DNA of 64,000 nt. Origin: Microbacterium sp. SYP-A9085 (GTDB lineage Bacteria; Actinomycetota; Actinomycetes; Actinomycetales; Microbacteriaceae). A program made the translations under genes and the position numbers. The notes under the pieces were generated by a model. The model was not told the origin of the DNA. It saw only the letters and a program-made list of their open reading frames with translations, and ran no database searches. Shown piece after piece: positions 7,951 to 16,756 of this stretch; position 1 is the stretch's first letter; each line of letters opens with the position of its first letter. Location: positions 124,001 to 188,000 of the forward strand of contig NZ_WJII01000002.1 of the NCBI RefSeq assembly GCF_009649635.1, read 5' to 3'.

Positions 7951-8439
7951 ATGCACAGCAGGCAGGAGATCGCGCTGGTAGACCTCGGGCAGCACGTCGG
8001 GCACGTGCTTGGCACGGGGTCCTGGCACCGGATCGACCAGGACCGCGTGGACGCGTTCGCCCACGCGACCGAGGATCGCCAATGGATCCACGTCGATCCG
8101 AAGCGTGCCGCTGCCGGGCCGTACGGCGGCACGATCGCGCACGGCTACCTGACGCTCTCCTTGCTCCCCCATCTCGCCTCGGATGCCTACGCGATCACGG
8201 GTGTCGGGGCCCGCGTGAACTACGGCGTGAATCGCGTCCGATTTCCGGCCCCGCTGCCGGTGGGTTCCACGGTGCGCGACCAGGCGACCCTGCTGTCGAC
8301 GGAGCGAACCGATCACGGCATCCGCGTCATCATCCGCCACGAGGTGCAGATCCGCGGTGCGTCACGCCCGGCGTGCATCGCCGAGGCCATCACACTTTTC
8401 GTCCCTGAGGGCGCTGTGCCCCGGGAAGGAGCACCATGA
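7951..8439 (+). CDS. MaoC-like (R)-specific enoyl-CoA hydratase
   Basis: 162 residues with a hot-dog fold. The hydratase-2 motif is clear: an Asp and His spaced D-x4-H in [11 protein letters not shown], followed by [16 protein letters not shown]. The family hydrates trans-2-enoyl-CoA to (R)-3-hydroxyacyl-CoA. ATG 7951 is chosen because the frame upstream is only a shadow of the preceding SDR gene. Its TGA overlaps the ATG of the next SDR (ATGA), indicating coupled translation. Hydratase followed by dehydrogenase is the order of a beta-oxidation-like sequence. Confidence 0.85.
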   Translation: MHSRQEIALVDLGQHVGHVLGTGSWHRIDQDRVDAFAHATEDRQWIHVDPKRAAAGPYGGTIAHGYLTLSLLPHLASDAYAITGVGARVNYGVNRVRFPAPLPVGSTVRDQATLLSTERTDHGIRVIIRHEVQIRGASRPACIAEAITLFVPEGAVPREGAP

Positions 8440-9179
8440 ACCTGCCTCTGCTCGAAGGGCGCGTGGCGGTGGTCACCGGCGCGGCGCAAGGTCTCGGCTA
8501 CGCGATCGCCGAGCTGTTCGCCGCCCACGGCGCCTCCCTCGTCCTCGGCGATCTCGACGGCGACGCGGCGATGCGCGCTGCGGCCCGGGTAGGAGGTGAC
8601 GCGATCGGGGTCGCGTGCGACGTGACCTCCCCGGCGCAGGTGGAACAGCTGGTCCGAACGTGCGCACGCACCTTCGGACGTCTTGACGTCATGGTCAACA
8701 ACGCCGGGATCACCCGCGACGCGACGATGCGCAAGATGCCGGTCGAGGACCTCGAGCTCGTGCTCGATGTGCACGTCAAGGGCACCTGGCTCGGCACCCG
8801 CGCGGCGGCGGGGCTCATGCGGGAACTCGGCACCGGCGGCTCGATCGTGAACATGTCGTCGATCTCCGGCAAGGTTGGAAACGCCGGCCAGACCAACTAC
8901 AGTGCCGCGAAAGCCGGGATCGTGGGGCTCACCAAGGCTGCCGCAAAAGAGGTCGGCTTCGCCGGGATCCGCGTGAACGCGCTGCAGCCCGGCATCATCG
9001 AGACCCCGATGACGACGGCGTTGTCGCCCGAGCTCAAAGCTCAGCGACTCGCTGACATCCCCCTCGGGCGCTTCGGCGAGCCCGAGGAGGTCGCGAAGGC
9101 GGCGCTGTTCCTGGCCAGCGACATGTCCAGCTACATCACCGGCGTGACGCTCGAGATCGCCGGTGGCAGGCACATCTGA
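8436..9179 (+). CDS. SDR-family 3-hydroxyacyl dehydrogenase (FabG-like)
   Basis: 247 residues. The motifs [35 protein letters not shown] and [14 protein letters not shown] give a complete Ser-Tyr-Lys active site, and [18 protein letters not shown] is characteristic of FabG-like proteins. Here it is probably not for fatty-acid synthesis: sitting directly behind a MaoC hydratase, it most likely oxidises the (R)-3-hydroxyacyl-CoA made by that enzyme. The start has GGAG upstream and overlaps the previous stop by four bases. It ends tail to tail with the crotonase gene. Confidence 0.85.
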   Translation: MNLPLLEGRVAVVTGAAQGLGYAIAELFAAHGASLVLGDLDGDAAMRAAARVGGDAIGVACDVTSPAQVEQLVRTCARTFGRLDVMVNNAGITRDATMRKMPVEDLELVLDVHVKGTWLGTRAAAGLMRELGTGGSIVNMSSISGKVGNAGQTNYSAAKAGIVGLTKAAAKEVGFAGIRVNALQPGIIETPMTTALSPELKAQRLADIPLGRFGEPEEVAKAALFLASDMSSYITGVTLEIAGGRHI

Positions 9180-9211
9180 GCAGGCCTGCACCCCCTTTGC
9201 GGGAGGAGCAC

Positions 9212-9991
9212 TCACCGATTCAGGAACGCCTCCACCGCGGTGCGGTGCTCGTCGGTCGTGTACGCGATCGCTTGTGCCTCGCCGCCGAGGGCCGCGATCC
9301 GGTCCAGGGGTGTCTCGAGGCTCCGGTCCACGATCGACTTCATCAGGGCGATCGCCGGGCGGGAGCGCTCGGTGAACAGCGACGCGTAGGCGAGCGTGTC
9401 CTCGATCAGCGCCCCCTCGGAGGCCACCCTGTCGACGAGGCCGATGCGCTGGGCCTCGTCGGCGCCCACCACCCGCCCGGAGTAGATGAGCTCCTTCGTG
9501 CGCTGCAGTCCGATGCGCCGGGGCAGGAAATACATGCCGCCGCCGTCGGGGATGAGACCGCGACGCACGAACGAGGAGCCGAAGCTCGCCTCCGGCGCCG
9601 CCACGATGAAGTCGCACGCCAGCGCCAAATCGAGACCGAGGCCCATCGCCGCGCCGTTGACCGCGGCGATCGTGATCCGCTCGCTCTCGTGCAGCGCGGC
9701 GACGAACTCCGCGGTGCGCCGCTGGCGACGCCATCCGTCGATCGCGATGCGCCCGGGGTCGGCGCCGAGGCGGCCCCGCATCGCCTTCACGTCACCGCCC
9801 GCACAGAAAGACACGCCGGCACCGGTCAGCACGATCACGCCGACCTCGTCGACGGAGGAGACCTCGGCAAGCGCCGCGCTGAACTGGGTCCGCATCGCAT
9901 CGTTGATCGCGTTGCGCGCCTCGGGACGATCCAGCGTGACGATCGCGACGGCGCCGCACACCTCGGTCCGGACGAACTGTCTCTCGGTCAT
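9212..9991 (-). CDS. Enoyl-CoA hydratase/isomerase (crotonase family)
   Basis: 259 residues. The oxyanion-hole segments FCAGGDVKAM and NGAAMGLGLDLALACDF are present, and the following ASFGSSFVRRGLIPDGGG carries the position normally holding a catalytic Glu or Asp, here Asp in PDGG. It may hydrate or isomerise an unsaturated acyl-CoA, though the family is chemically varied. The ATG at 9991 has GGGAGG seven bases upstream. It is the last gene of the minus-strand run that starts at site B (SDR, acyl-CoA synthetase, aldehyde dehydrogenase, crotonase), all tightly spaced. Confidence 0.85.
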   Translation of the reverse strand: MTERQFVRTEVCGAVAIVTLDRPEARNAINDAMRTQFSAALAEVSSVDEVGVIVLTGAGVSFCAGGDVKAMRGRLGADPGRIAIDGWRRQRRTAEFVAALHESERITIAAVNGAAMGLGLDLALACDFIVAAPEASFGSSFVRRGLIPDGGGMYFLPRRIGLQRTKELIYSGRVVGADEAQRIGLVDRVASEGALIEDTLAYASLFTERSRPAIALMKSIVDRSLETPLDRIAALGGEAQAIAYTTDEHRTAVEAFLNR

Positions 9992-10005
9992 GGATCCTCC
10001 CGGGC

Positions 10006-11490
10006 TCAGCGGGACAGGCCCGCGAGGTTGATGTACTTCAGTTCCAGCCAGTCGTCGATGCCGTACGAGGAGCCCTCGCGACCGAGGCCGGACTGCTTCC
10101 AACCGCCGAACGGTGCCTGCTCGTTGGACACCCGCCCGGAGTTGATCGCGACCATGCCGGTTTCGATGCCCTCCGACACGCGCCAGACCCGGCCGACGTC
10201 GTGCGTGTAGACGTAGGCGACGAGGCCGTATTCGGTCGCGTTGGCCATCTCGATCGCCTCGTCCTCGTCGTCGAACGGGGTCAGCGAGGCGACGGGGCCG
10301 AACGTCTCCTCGTCCTGCCACGGCAGCGTCCCGGTCCCGACGTCCGCGATCACCGTCGGCTCGTAGAACGTGTGACCGAGCGGCGAGCGGCGGGCCCCGG
10401 TCAGCACGCGGCCGCCCTGGTCGACGAGGTCGGCGACGTGGCGCTCGACCTTCTCCAGCCCGGCCTGGTCGATCAAGGGCCCCATCTCGACGCCCTGCTC
10501 GAAGCCGTTGCCCACGCGGACGCGTTCGGCCCGCGCGCGCAGCGCCGCCGAGAACTCCTCGAGGATGCCGCGCTGCACAAGGACGCGGTTGGCGCCGGTG
10601 CAGATCTGGCCGGCGTTGCGGAATTTCGCGGACACGACTCCCTCGACGGCCTGCGCGATGTCTGCGTCGTCGAACACGATGAACGGGGAGTTCCCGCCGA
10701 GCTCGAGTGAGAGCTTCTGGATGTTGGCCGCGGCCTGCTGCATGAGGATTTTGCCGACCTCGGTCGACCCGGTGAAGCTGAGCTTGCGCACGGTGGGGTT
10801 GCCGGTGAACTCGGCGCCGATCGGGACCGCGTCACCGCTGGTGACCATGTTGAGCACCCCCGCCGGGACGCCGGCTCGCTCCGCGAGGCGCGTGAGGGCG
10901 AGTGCCGTGAGAGGGGTCTGCTCAGCGGGCTTCATCACGATCGTGCAGCCGGCCGCGAGCGCCGGCGCGGCCTTGCGCGTGATCATCGCCGCGGGCAGGT
11001 TCCACGGCGTGATGCCGGCAGCCACGCCGATCGGCTGCTTGATCACGATGATGCGCGCGTCTGGTGTGTGGGAGGGGATGACGGAGCCGTCCACCCGGCG
11101 CCCCTCTTCGGCGAACCAATCGAGGAACTGCGCGCTGTAGACGACCTCGCCGCGGGCCTCGCCCCAGGGCTTCCCCTGCTCGGAGGTCAGGATCGTCGCG
11201 AGGTCGTCCGCGTTCTCGCGCACGAGATCGGCCCAGTGCCGCAGGATCCGCGAGCGCTCGAGCGCCGACAGGGCGCGCCAGGCCGGAAGTGCCGCCTTCG
11301 CCTGCGCGATCGCCTGACGCGCGTCCTCGGCACCGAGCGAGGGCAGCACCGCCAGCGGGTCTCCCGTGGCCGGATCCCTCACCTCGAACGTGCTCGCGGC
11401 GCCGATCCACTGTCCGTTGACGAAGGCGGCGTCCCGCAGGAGATCGCGATCGCGCAGCCGCTCGGGCAGGGGCGTGGCCGTAGATGTCAA
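10006..11490 (-). CDS. NAD(P)-dependent succinate-semialdehyde dehydrogenase-like aldehyde dehydrogenase
   Basis: 494 residues, complete ALDH fold. Cofactor and active-site motifs are TPWNLPAAMITRK, SFTGSTEVGK, general-base Glu263 in LELGGNSPF and nucleophile Cys297 in NAGQICTGANR. The overall pattern is that of the GabD group that oxidises succinate semialdehyde and similar semialdehyde acids. In this cluster it may instead act on a different carboxy-aldehyde made from the imported compound. It is followed after 14 bp by the crotonase and preceded by the acyl-CoA synthetase chain, all on one strand. Confidence 0.85.
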   Translation of the reverse strand: MTSTATPLPERLRDRDLLRDAAFVNGQWIGAASTFEVRDPATGDPLAVLPSLGAEDARQAIAQAKAALPAWRALSALERSRILRHWADLVRENADDLATILTSEQGKPWGEARGEVVYSAQFLDWFAEEGRRVDGSVIPSHTPDARIIVIKQPIGVAAGITPWNLPAAMITRKAAPALAAGCTIVMKPAEQTPLTALALTRLAERAGVPAGVLNMVTSGDAVPIGAEFTGNPTVRKLSFTGSTEVGKILMQQAAANIQKLSLELGGNSPFIVFDDADIAQAVEGVVSAKFRNAGQICTGANRVLVQRGILEEFSAALRARAERVRVGNGFEQGVEMGPLIDQAGLEKVERHVADLVDQGGRVLTGARRSPLGHTFYEPTVIADVGTGTLPWQDEETFGPVASLTPFDDEDEAIEMANATEYGLVAYVYTHDVGRVWRVSEGIETGMVAINSGRVSNEQAPFGGWKQSGLGREGSSYGIDDWLELKYINLAGLSR

Positions 11491-11508
11491 GAGGTTCCTC
11501 CTCGGCAG

Positions 11509-12921
11509 TCAGTCTCGGATCAGGGCAGCCAGGCCCCGCGCGGCCCGCGCGGAGCTCGTGTACCACGGCACACCCAGTTCGTTCAGTATCGCGGCCGACG
11601 ACGCCGCCGGCTTCGTGTAGGAGAACACGGCGATCGGCACCGACGACTCGCGAACGAGCCGCGCGAGCGCCTCCCGGTCGCCGATCAGCCGGCCCTGCGA
11701 TGACAGCGACGTCGTGAGGACGACCAGATCCACTTCTCCGGAGTCGATGAGTGTACGCAGCGGTGGCACGAATGACCCGCCGGCGAGGAACTGGGCGGTC
11801 AGGTCGACGGGATTGACCGGGGAGCCGTAGCCGGGCATGTGGGCCGCGAGGGCGGCCTGTGTGGAGGCTTCCAGCACGGGTACTGTGAAGCCGGCCGCGG
11901 AGAGCGCGTCTGCGAGCCACACTCCCGAGCCGCCGGAGGTCGTCACGATGCCCGCCCTGCGTCCCGCGAGCGGACCCGACGAGTTCAGCGCCTGCAGTAC
12001 GTCGATGAGCTCGTCGTTGTCGCCCACGGTGATCGCACCCGCGCGTTCGAGTGCCGCCGCGTAGAGCACCGCGTCGCCAGCCGCGTGGGCGGTGTGCGCG
12101 AGCGCACCACGCTCGCCGGCGTGAGAGCGACCCAGCTTCGCGACGACCAGATGCGTGGACCGATCCCGGCAGACACGGCCGAGTTCCTCAAGCCGCCCCA
12201 GGTCTGAGACACCCTCCACGAGCAGAACGATCGCTGTCGTGTCGTCTTCCTCGGCCAGGCGCTCTGCGATCTCGAGGCAGTCGAGGTCGTACTCATTTCC
12301 GGTTGTGATGATGTGGTTGAAGCCCAGCCCCACCTCACTCCCCCACCCGGCCACGGCGAACCCCAGACCCCCGCTCTGCGAGACCACCGCGATGCCGCCG
12401 GCTGTGAGGCGGCTTCCGGTGCGGTGGATGTCCAACACAGGGCTGAACGTGATCGGGGCCGATGCCGGAAGGCTTGCGAGCCCTTCGCAGTTCGGCCCCA
12501 TGATCCGCATGGGGCTCTCCGCAAGCTCCGTCGCGACGGACGCGAGAAGGTCGGATCCCTGTCCCTGTCCCTCGCCGAACCCGGAGCTCACCACTACCGC
12601 GACACCGACGCCGGCCGCCGCGCATTCGAGCAGAACGCCGGGCACCAGCTCCGAGCGGACGGCGACCATCGCGATATCGACGGTCTCCGGCACGTCGGCG
12701 ATCGATGGGTAGCTCTTGAGCCCCTGCACGGTGTCGTGGTGGGGATTGACCGGGTACACGCGTCCGGGGAAGCCGTAGCTCGTCAGAAAGCCGAGAGGCC
12801 GCCCCCCGAGTGCCTCCGGATTGGTCGATGCGCCGATGAGAGCGATGCTGCGCGGGCGCAGCAGTGCGTCGAGAGCCGGACGGCGTTCGGCGTCCATGGT
12901 GGCAATCAGGTGCTCGTCCAT
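11509..12921 (-). CDS. NDP-forming acyl-CoA synthetase, alpha (CoA-binding) chain only
   Basis: 470 residues. It has a CoA-binding Rossmann domain (ALIGASTNPEALGGRPLGFL) and two flavodoxin-like succinyl-CoA-ligase domains (VSQSGGLGFAVA; a phosphohistidine loop seen as GERGALAHTAHAAG; GIVTTSGGSGVWLAD). The ATP-grasp beta domain that completes such enzymes is missing, and no separate beta gene is in the window. The usual SHTG at the phospho-His is AHTA, but the His is kept. Start 12921 has AGGA upstream; a codon at 12951 lies inside the SDR gene. It may need a distant partner, or use its phospho-His differently. Confidence 0.8.
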   Translation of the reverse strand: MDEHLIATMDAERRPALDALLRPRSIALIGASTNPEALGGRPLGFLTSYGFPGRVYPVNPHHDTVQGLKSYPSIADVPETVDIAMVAVRSELVPGVLLECAAAGVGVAVVVSSGFGEGQGQGSDLLASVATELAESPMRIMGPNCEGLASLPASAPITFSPVLDIHRTGSRLTAGGIAVVSQSGGLGFAVAGWGSEVGLGFNHIITTGNEYDLDCLEIAERLAEEDDTTAIVLLVEGVSDLGRLEELGRVCRDRSTHLVVAKLGRSHAGERGALAHTAHAAGDAVLYAAALERAGAITVGDNDELIDVLQALNSSGPLAGRRAGIVTTSGGSGVWLADALSAAGFTVPVLEASTQAALAAHMPGYGSPVNPVDLTAQFLAGGSFVPPLRTLIDSGEVDLVVLTTSLSSQGRLIGDREALARLVRESSVPIAVFSYTKPAASSAAILNELGVPWYTSSARAARGLAALIRD

Positions 12922-12934
12922 CAGGGAGTCCTGG

Positions 12935-13732
12935 TCAGAAGTACACGGCATCGCCGACGCCCCCGGTCAGGGCCACGACCTCGCCGGTCAGCGCGACCGA
13001 GAGGGGCGAGGCGAGGAAGGCGACGAAGTGCGCGATCTCCTCCGCCGTGACCAGGCGTCCGAGCGAGGTCCGCGCGGAGATCTTGACGAGGTGGTCCTCG
13101 GGTGTGCGGCCGTGGCGGGTCGCCATGCGCGTCAATCGATCCGGCAGTTCCCGGGTCATCGTGGTGAACGGATGGATCGCGTTGACGGTGATCCCGTCGC
13201 CGCCCAGCTCCAACGAGAGTGCCTTCGTGAGGTTCACGACCGCGGAGTTGCGCGCCCCGGCGGAGATCGCGCCGGCCTCCCTGGAGGTGTGCCCGGCGAG
13301 GTTGATGATGCGTCCGTACCCCTGTCCACGCATGTGGGGGACGACGCCGCGGACCGCGCGCAGGATGCCGACGAACTTGTCCTCGAAGGACCGCAGAATG
13401 AACTCATCGGTGATGTTCGCGAGATCTTCCGGCACGTTGCCGCTGACCTCGGCACCCGAGTTTACGAGGACGTCGACGCCACCGAGTTCGGCGACCGCCC
13501 GATCGACCGCCGCGGCGACCGAGTCGGCGTCGCGCAGTTCGACCTCAATGGGGACGAGCCGTCCGCCCCCGGCCACACCCATCATGTCGATCGCCGCCCG
13601 AGCCCGGTCGATGCTTCGACTGCACACCGCCGTGTCGATCCCCTCGAGGGCGAACTGGCGGGCGATCTCGAATCCGATCCCGGCGCTCCCGCCCGTGACG
13701 ATCGCGCGCTTACCGGCAAGCTGCAGATCCAT
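12935..13732 (-). CDS. SDR-fold protein lacking the canonical Ser-Tyr-Lys active site
   Basis: 265 residues. The cofactor loop VTGGSAGIGFEIA is intact and the NNAG motif is altered to NSGA. At the active site the alignment gives INLAG in place of INISS and AGARN (158-162) in place of YxxxK, so Ser, Tyr and Lys are all absent. SDR subgroups with RN at this place exist, but their chemistry is not settled. It is the first gene read leftward from site B and is followed closely by the acyl-CoA synthetase chain. It could bind an NAD(H)-type cofactor and act as a structural or regulatory subunit, or use other residues. Confidence 0.8.
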   Translation of the reverse strand: MDLQLAGKRAIVTGGSAGIGFEIARQFALEGIDTAVCSRSIDRARAAIDMMGVAGGGRLVPIEVELRDADSVAAAVDRAVAELGGVDVLVNSGAEVSGNVPEDLANITDEFILRSFEDKFVGILRAVRGVVPHMRGQGYGRIINLAGHTSREAGAISAGARNSAVVNLTKALSLELGGDGITVNAIHPFTTMTRELPDRLTRMATRHGRTPEDHLVKISARTSLGRLVTAEEIAHFVAFLASPLSVALTGEVVALTGGVGDAVYF

Positions 13733-13813
13733 GTGTCTCCTTCTCCGTATCCGACGATCACCAAGTGCTCGGCCGGGCGGGGGCCGCCGTCGACCCGCTC
13801 CGTCCCGACCTAA

Positions 13814-13843
13814 CCCATCTTGTCATACGTATGTCCATACGTC
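13814..13843 (-). promoter_or_regulatory. Operator-like site B in the divergent SDR / CoA-transferase region
   Basis: Read on the minus strand, GACGTATGG (13843-13835) matches eight of nine bases of the left arm GTCGTATGG, followed by a 12-base centre; the right arm is poor. It lies between divergent starts at 13732 and 13911 and could serve both. The surrounding 100 bp is AT-richer than its neighbours, with a possible plus-strand TATGAT at 13859. Confidence 0.5.
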
Positions 13844-13910
13844 TTGTAGTTCGTATTTTATGATGACTAACGACATGATGTCCATCAGGACCGAGTGAGA
13901 GGGCCGACAC

Positions 13911-15359
13911 ATGAACAGACCCTTCGGCGCCACCGACGCCGACGGAGAAGATCTCCGCGGAGCGGCTGCGATCTACGACGACCTCCTCCGCCGCGCCGGC
14001 TGCGCACCACGCCCGGGTGACATCTCCTTCACCGGGGCCGATCCGGTCTTTCCCACGGTGTTCCCTATGGCCGACGCAGGGGCGGCGGTGATCGGGGCCG
14101 CCGCCACTCAGGCCGCACGCCTATACGAGCTGCGCACCGGCCGCCGCCAACACGCCACCGTGGCCGTCGACGCGGCCAGCGCCGCGATGCGGTCGTGGCG
14201 ATACCTGCGCCAGGTGCCGGAGCCCCCGGCACGCGGTGCGCGCGCCCCGGTCGCGTTCTACGAGACCTGCGACGGGCGGTGGTTCTTCCTCCACAGACTC
14301 GCCGAGCATCACCTGGAGCGGGAGTTGAGGGTGTTGGGGCTTGCCTCGGCGGATGACGAGGATGCGGTGGCTCGGGCGATCCGGCGGTGGGATGCCGCTG
14401 ACCTGGAGGAGGCCGTGATGGCCGCCGGCGCGTGCGCGGCGATGGTGCGCACGCACGACGAGTGGGCTGCGCATCCGCAGGGCCGTGCTGTCGCGGCCCA
14501 GCCGTTGTTCCGGATCACCAAGATCGGCGACAGCGACCCGATCCCAGCCGGCAGCGGCGACCGGCCCCTCGGCGGCATCCGCGTCCTCGACCTCACCCGC
14601 GTCCTCGCCGGACCCACTGCAGGGCGCACACTCGGCGAGCACGGCGCCGACGTGATCCGGGTGAACTCCCCGCGCTATCCCGACACTCTGCCCATGGTCC
14701 AGGACACCGGCCACGGGAAGAGGTCGACGATGCTCGACCTTTGCAGTGCGACCGACGCTCACCGCATGCGCGAGCTCGTGCGTGGCGCGGATGTGTTCGC
14801 GCAGGGGTACCGTCCGGGCGCGATCGACCGGCTCGGATTCTCGCCCGAGGCCGTGGCCGCGCTCCGCCCCGGGGTCGTGGTCCTCTCGTTGTCGGCCTTC
14901 GGCACGGCTGGACCATGGAAAATGAACCGTGGCTTCGACAGCGTGGTTCAGGCCGCCAGCGGGGTCGCCCTCGAGATGGGGCACACCGTCGGAGATGGCA
15001 CGCCGCGCTCAATGCCGGGCAATCCACTCGACTACATCACCGGCTACTTGTCCGCTTTTCTCGTTCAGGTGGCACTGGAGCGCCGGGCGAGCGAAGGAGG
15101 CAGCTACCACATCGAAGTATCACTGGCCCAGACAGGTCGCTACCTCGATCGGCTTCCGCGCATCGATGCCGCACTCGCCGCATCCCGCCCTGCGGAGCTG
15201 TCCGCAGCGCGTCTGGCGGAACTGATGACCGAGCGGGACACACCGTATGGTCCACTGCGCTTTCTCGCTCCGGTCGCGAAGCTCGAACTGACCCCCAGCG
15301 CATGGGATAGCCCGACCGTGCCGGTTGATCACGACACCCCCCACTGGACATCCACGTAG
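13911..15359 (+). CDS. Type III (CaiB/BaiF) CoA-transferase, duplicated architecture
   Basis: 482 residues. Residues 55-220 look like the second half of a CaiB/BaiF protein (MADAGAAVIGAA, TGRRQHATVAVDAAS). A normal N-terminal Rossmann half follows from 221 (GGIRVLDLTRVLAGPTAG), then another catalytic segment around Asp374 (NPLDYITGYLSAFLVQ). Type III enzymes move CoA between carboxylic acids through an aspartyl-CoA thioester. The gene is read rightward from site B and converges on a paralogue 11 bp away, with which it shares a nearly identical 309-bp segment. It probably activates a substrate acid of this pathway; donor and acceptor are unknown. Confidence 0.85.
   Translation: MNRPFGATDADGEDLRGAAAIYDDLLRRAGCAPRPGDISFTGADPVFPTVFPMADAGAAVIGAAATQAARLYELRTGRRQHATVAVDAASAAMRSWRYLRQVPEPPARGARAPVAFYETCDGRWFFLHRLAEHHLERELRVLGLASADDEDAVARAIRRWDAADLEEAVMAAGACAAMVRTHDEWAAHPQGRAVAAQPLFRITKIGDSDPIPAGSGDRPLGGIRVLDLTRVLAGPTAGRTLGEHGADVIRVNSPRYPDTLPMVQDTGHGKRSTMLDLCSATDAHRMRELVRGADVFAQGYRPGAIDRLGFSPEAVAALRPGVVVLSLSAFGTAGPWKMNRGFDSVVQAASGVALEMGHTVGDGTPRSMPGNPLDYITGYLSAFLVQVALERRASEGGSYHIEVSLAQTGRYLDRLPRIDAALAASRPAELSAARLAELMTERDTPYGPLRFLAPVAKLELTPSAWDSPTVPVDHDTPHWTST
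14306..14614 (+). repeat. 309-bp segment repeated in inverse orientation at 16101-16409
   Basis: Copy one, inside the plus-strand CoA-transferase. It encodes the stretch from the end of the first domain into the Rossmann motif (residues about 133-235). It matches the minus-strand paralogue almost base for base, with only a handful of differences, and homology drops sharply at both ends. Confidence 0.85.
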
Positions 15360-15370
15360 GGCGCGGGATG

Positions 15371-16756
15371 TCACCAGCCTGGAGCGTCGTGCCCGGCGGG
15401 GGCGGTCGGCCGCTCCCATCGGGGCATAGTCACCGACAGCTGTGCTACCGGCCGCAGGTGACGCAGTCGCCCGTATGGTGTATCCCGCTCAGTCATCAGC
15501 TCCGCCAAGCGCGCAGCATCCAACTCGCGCGGGCGGGACGCGGCCAGGCCCGCGTCCACGCGGCCCAGCCGGTTGAGATGGTGGGCGGTCTGCGCCAGCG
15601 AGAGGTCGATGTGGTAGCTGCCGCCCTCGACGGCCCGGCGCTGCAACGCGACCTGGACGAGAAAAGCGGCGAGGTAGCCGCTCGTGTAGTCCAGGGGGCT
15701 CGCCGGCACAAGCGCGGGAGGGCCTTCCCGGCCGCCCTCTTCATGAGCGATGCCGTCGGCGGCCTCGACAACGCTGTCGAAGCCGCGGCTGGAGCTCCAT
15801 GGGCCGTCCGGGCCGAACGCCGAAATCGCCACCGAGACGATGCCGGGACGCAGCTCGGCGAGTTCGGCCGGCGAGAATCCGAGCCGGTCGATCGCTCCCG
15901 GACGGTACCCCTGCGAGAACACATCCGCGCCACGCACGAGCCCGCGCAGTGTGGCACGCGCGTGCGATGTCCGCAGGTCGAGTGAGGCCGAACGCTTTCC
16001 GTGCCCCGTATCGCGCGGCATCGGTCCGTTATCCGGAAATCGGGGTGTCCCGATACGCAGCACGTCAGCGCCGTGCTCGGCCAAGGTCCGCGCATTCGTC
16101 GGTCCGGCGAGGACGCGGGTGAGGTCGAGGACGCGGATGCCGCCCAGGGGCCGGTCGCCGGTGCCCGCGGGGATCGGGTCGCTGTCGCCGATCTTGGTGA
16201 TCCGGAACAACGGCTGGGCCGCGACAGCACGGCCCTGCGGGTGCGCAGCCCACTCGTCGTGCGTGCGCACCATCGCCGCGCACGCGCCGGCGGCCATCAC
16301 GGCCTCCTCCAGGTCAGCGGCATCCCACCGCCGGATCGCCCGAGCCACCGCATCCTCGTCATCCGCCGAGGCAAGCCCCAACACCCTCAACTCCCGCTCC
16401 AGGTGATGCGGAAACGCTCGGTGCAGGAATATCAGCCGGTCATCCCGCGTCCCGTAGAAGCGACTCGCAATCGGCGCAGGGCCGCGGGGCTCGGGCGGCA
16501 CGGACTCGAGATACCGGAAGCTGCGCATCGCCGCGGCGGCCGCGTCCGCGCGGACCGTCACATCCTGCGCGATGCCGGTCCGACGTTCGTAAAGCCGTGC
16601 CGCCTGCAGCGCGGCCGCCGCGATCGCCGCGGCGCCGAAGTCGACCATCCGAAATCGCGTCGGGAGCACGGGATCCCTTCCCAGGATGCGCACCCGACCG
16701 CCGGAAGGCTCCACTCCGGCGCGACGCAGCAGGTCGTCGACGATCTCGACGGTCAT
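15371..16756 (-). CDS. Type III (CaiB/BaiF) CoA-transferase, paralogue of the convergent gene
   Basis: 461 residues with the same duplicated layout as the enzyme at 13911-15359: an N-terminal partial domain (MVDFGAAAIAAAALQAARLY, TGIAQDVTVRADAA), the near-identical linker, a Rossmann half (GGIRVLDLTRVLAGPTNAR) and a catalytic segment with Asp in LDYTSGYLAAFLVQ. The ATG at 16756 overlaps the stop of the MBL hydrolase by one base, so the two are co-translated. With two such enzymes the cluster can shuttle CoA onto two acids, or the pair may act as a heteromer. Outside the 309-bp block the two proteins are clearly diverged. Confidence 0.85.
   Translation of the reverse strand: MTVEIVDDLLRRAGVEPSGGRVRILGRDPVLPTRFRMVDFGAAAIAAAALQAARLYERRTGIAQDVTVRADAAAAAMRSFRYLESVPPEPRGPAPIASRFYGTRDDRLIFLHRAFPHHLERELRVLGLASADDEDAVARAIRRWDAADLEEAVMAAGACAAMVRTHDEWAAHPQGRAVAAQPLFRITKIGDSDPIPAGTGDRPLGGIRVLDLTRVLAGPTNARTLAEHGADVLRIGTPRFPDNGPMPRDTGHGKRSASLDLRTSHARATLRGLVRGADVFSQGYRPGAIDRLGFSPAELAELRPGIVSVAISAFGPDGPWSSSRGFDSVVEAADGIAHEEGGREGPPALVPASPLDYTSGYLAAFLVQVALQRRAVEGGSYHIDLSLAQTAHHLNRLGRVDAGLAASRPRELDAARLAELMTERDTPYGRLRHLRPVAQLSVTMPRWERPTAPAGHDAPGW
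16101..16409 (-). repeat. 309-bp inverse copy of 14306-14614
   Basis: Copy two, inside the minus-strand CoA-transferase. Same length and register as copy one. The spacing between the copies is about 1.5 kb and they face each other, so the region can fold back or recombine. Confidence 0.85.
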
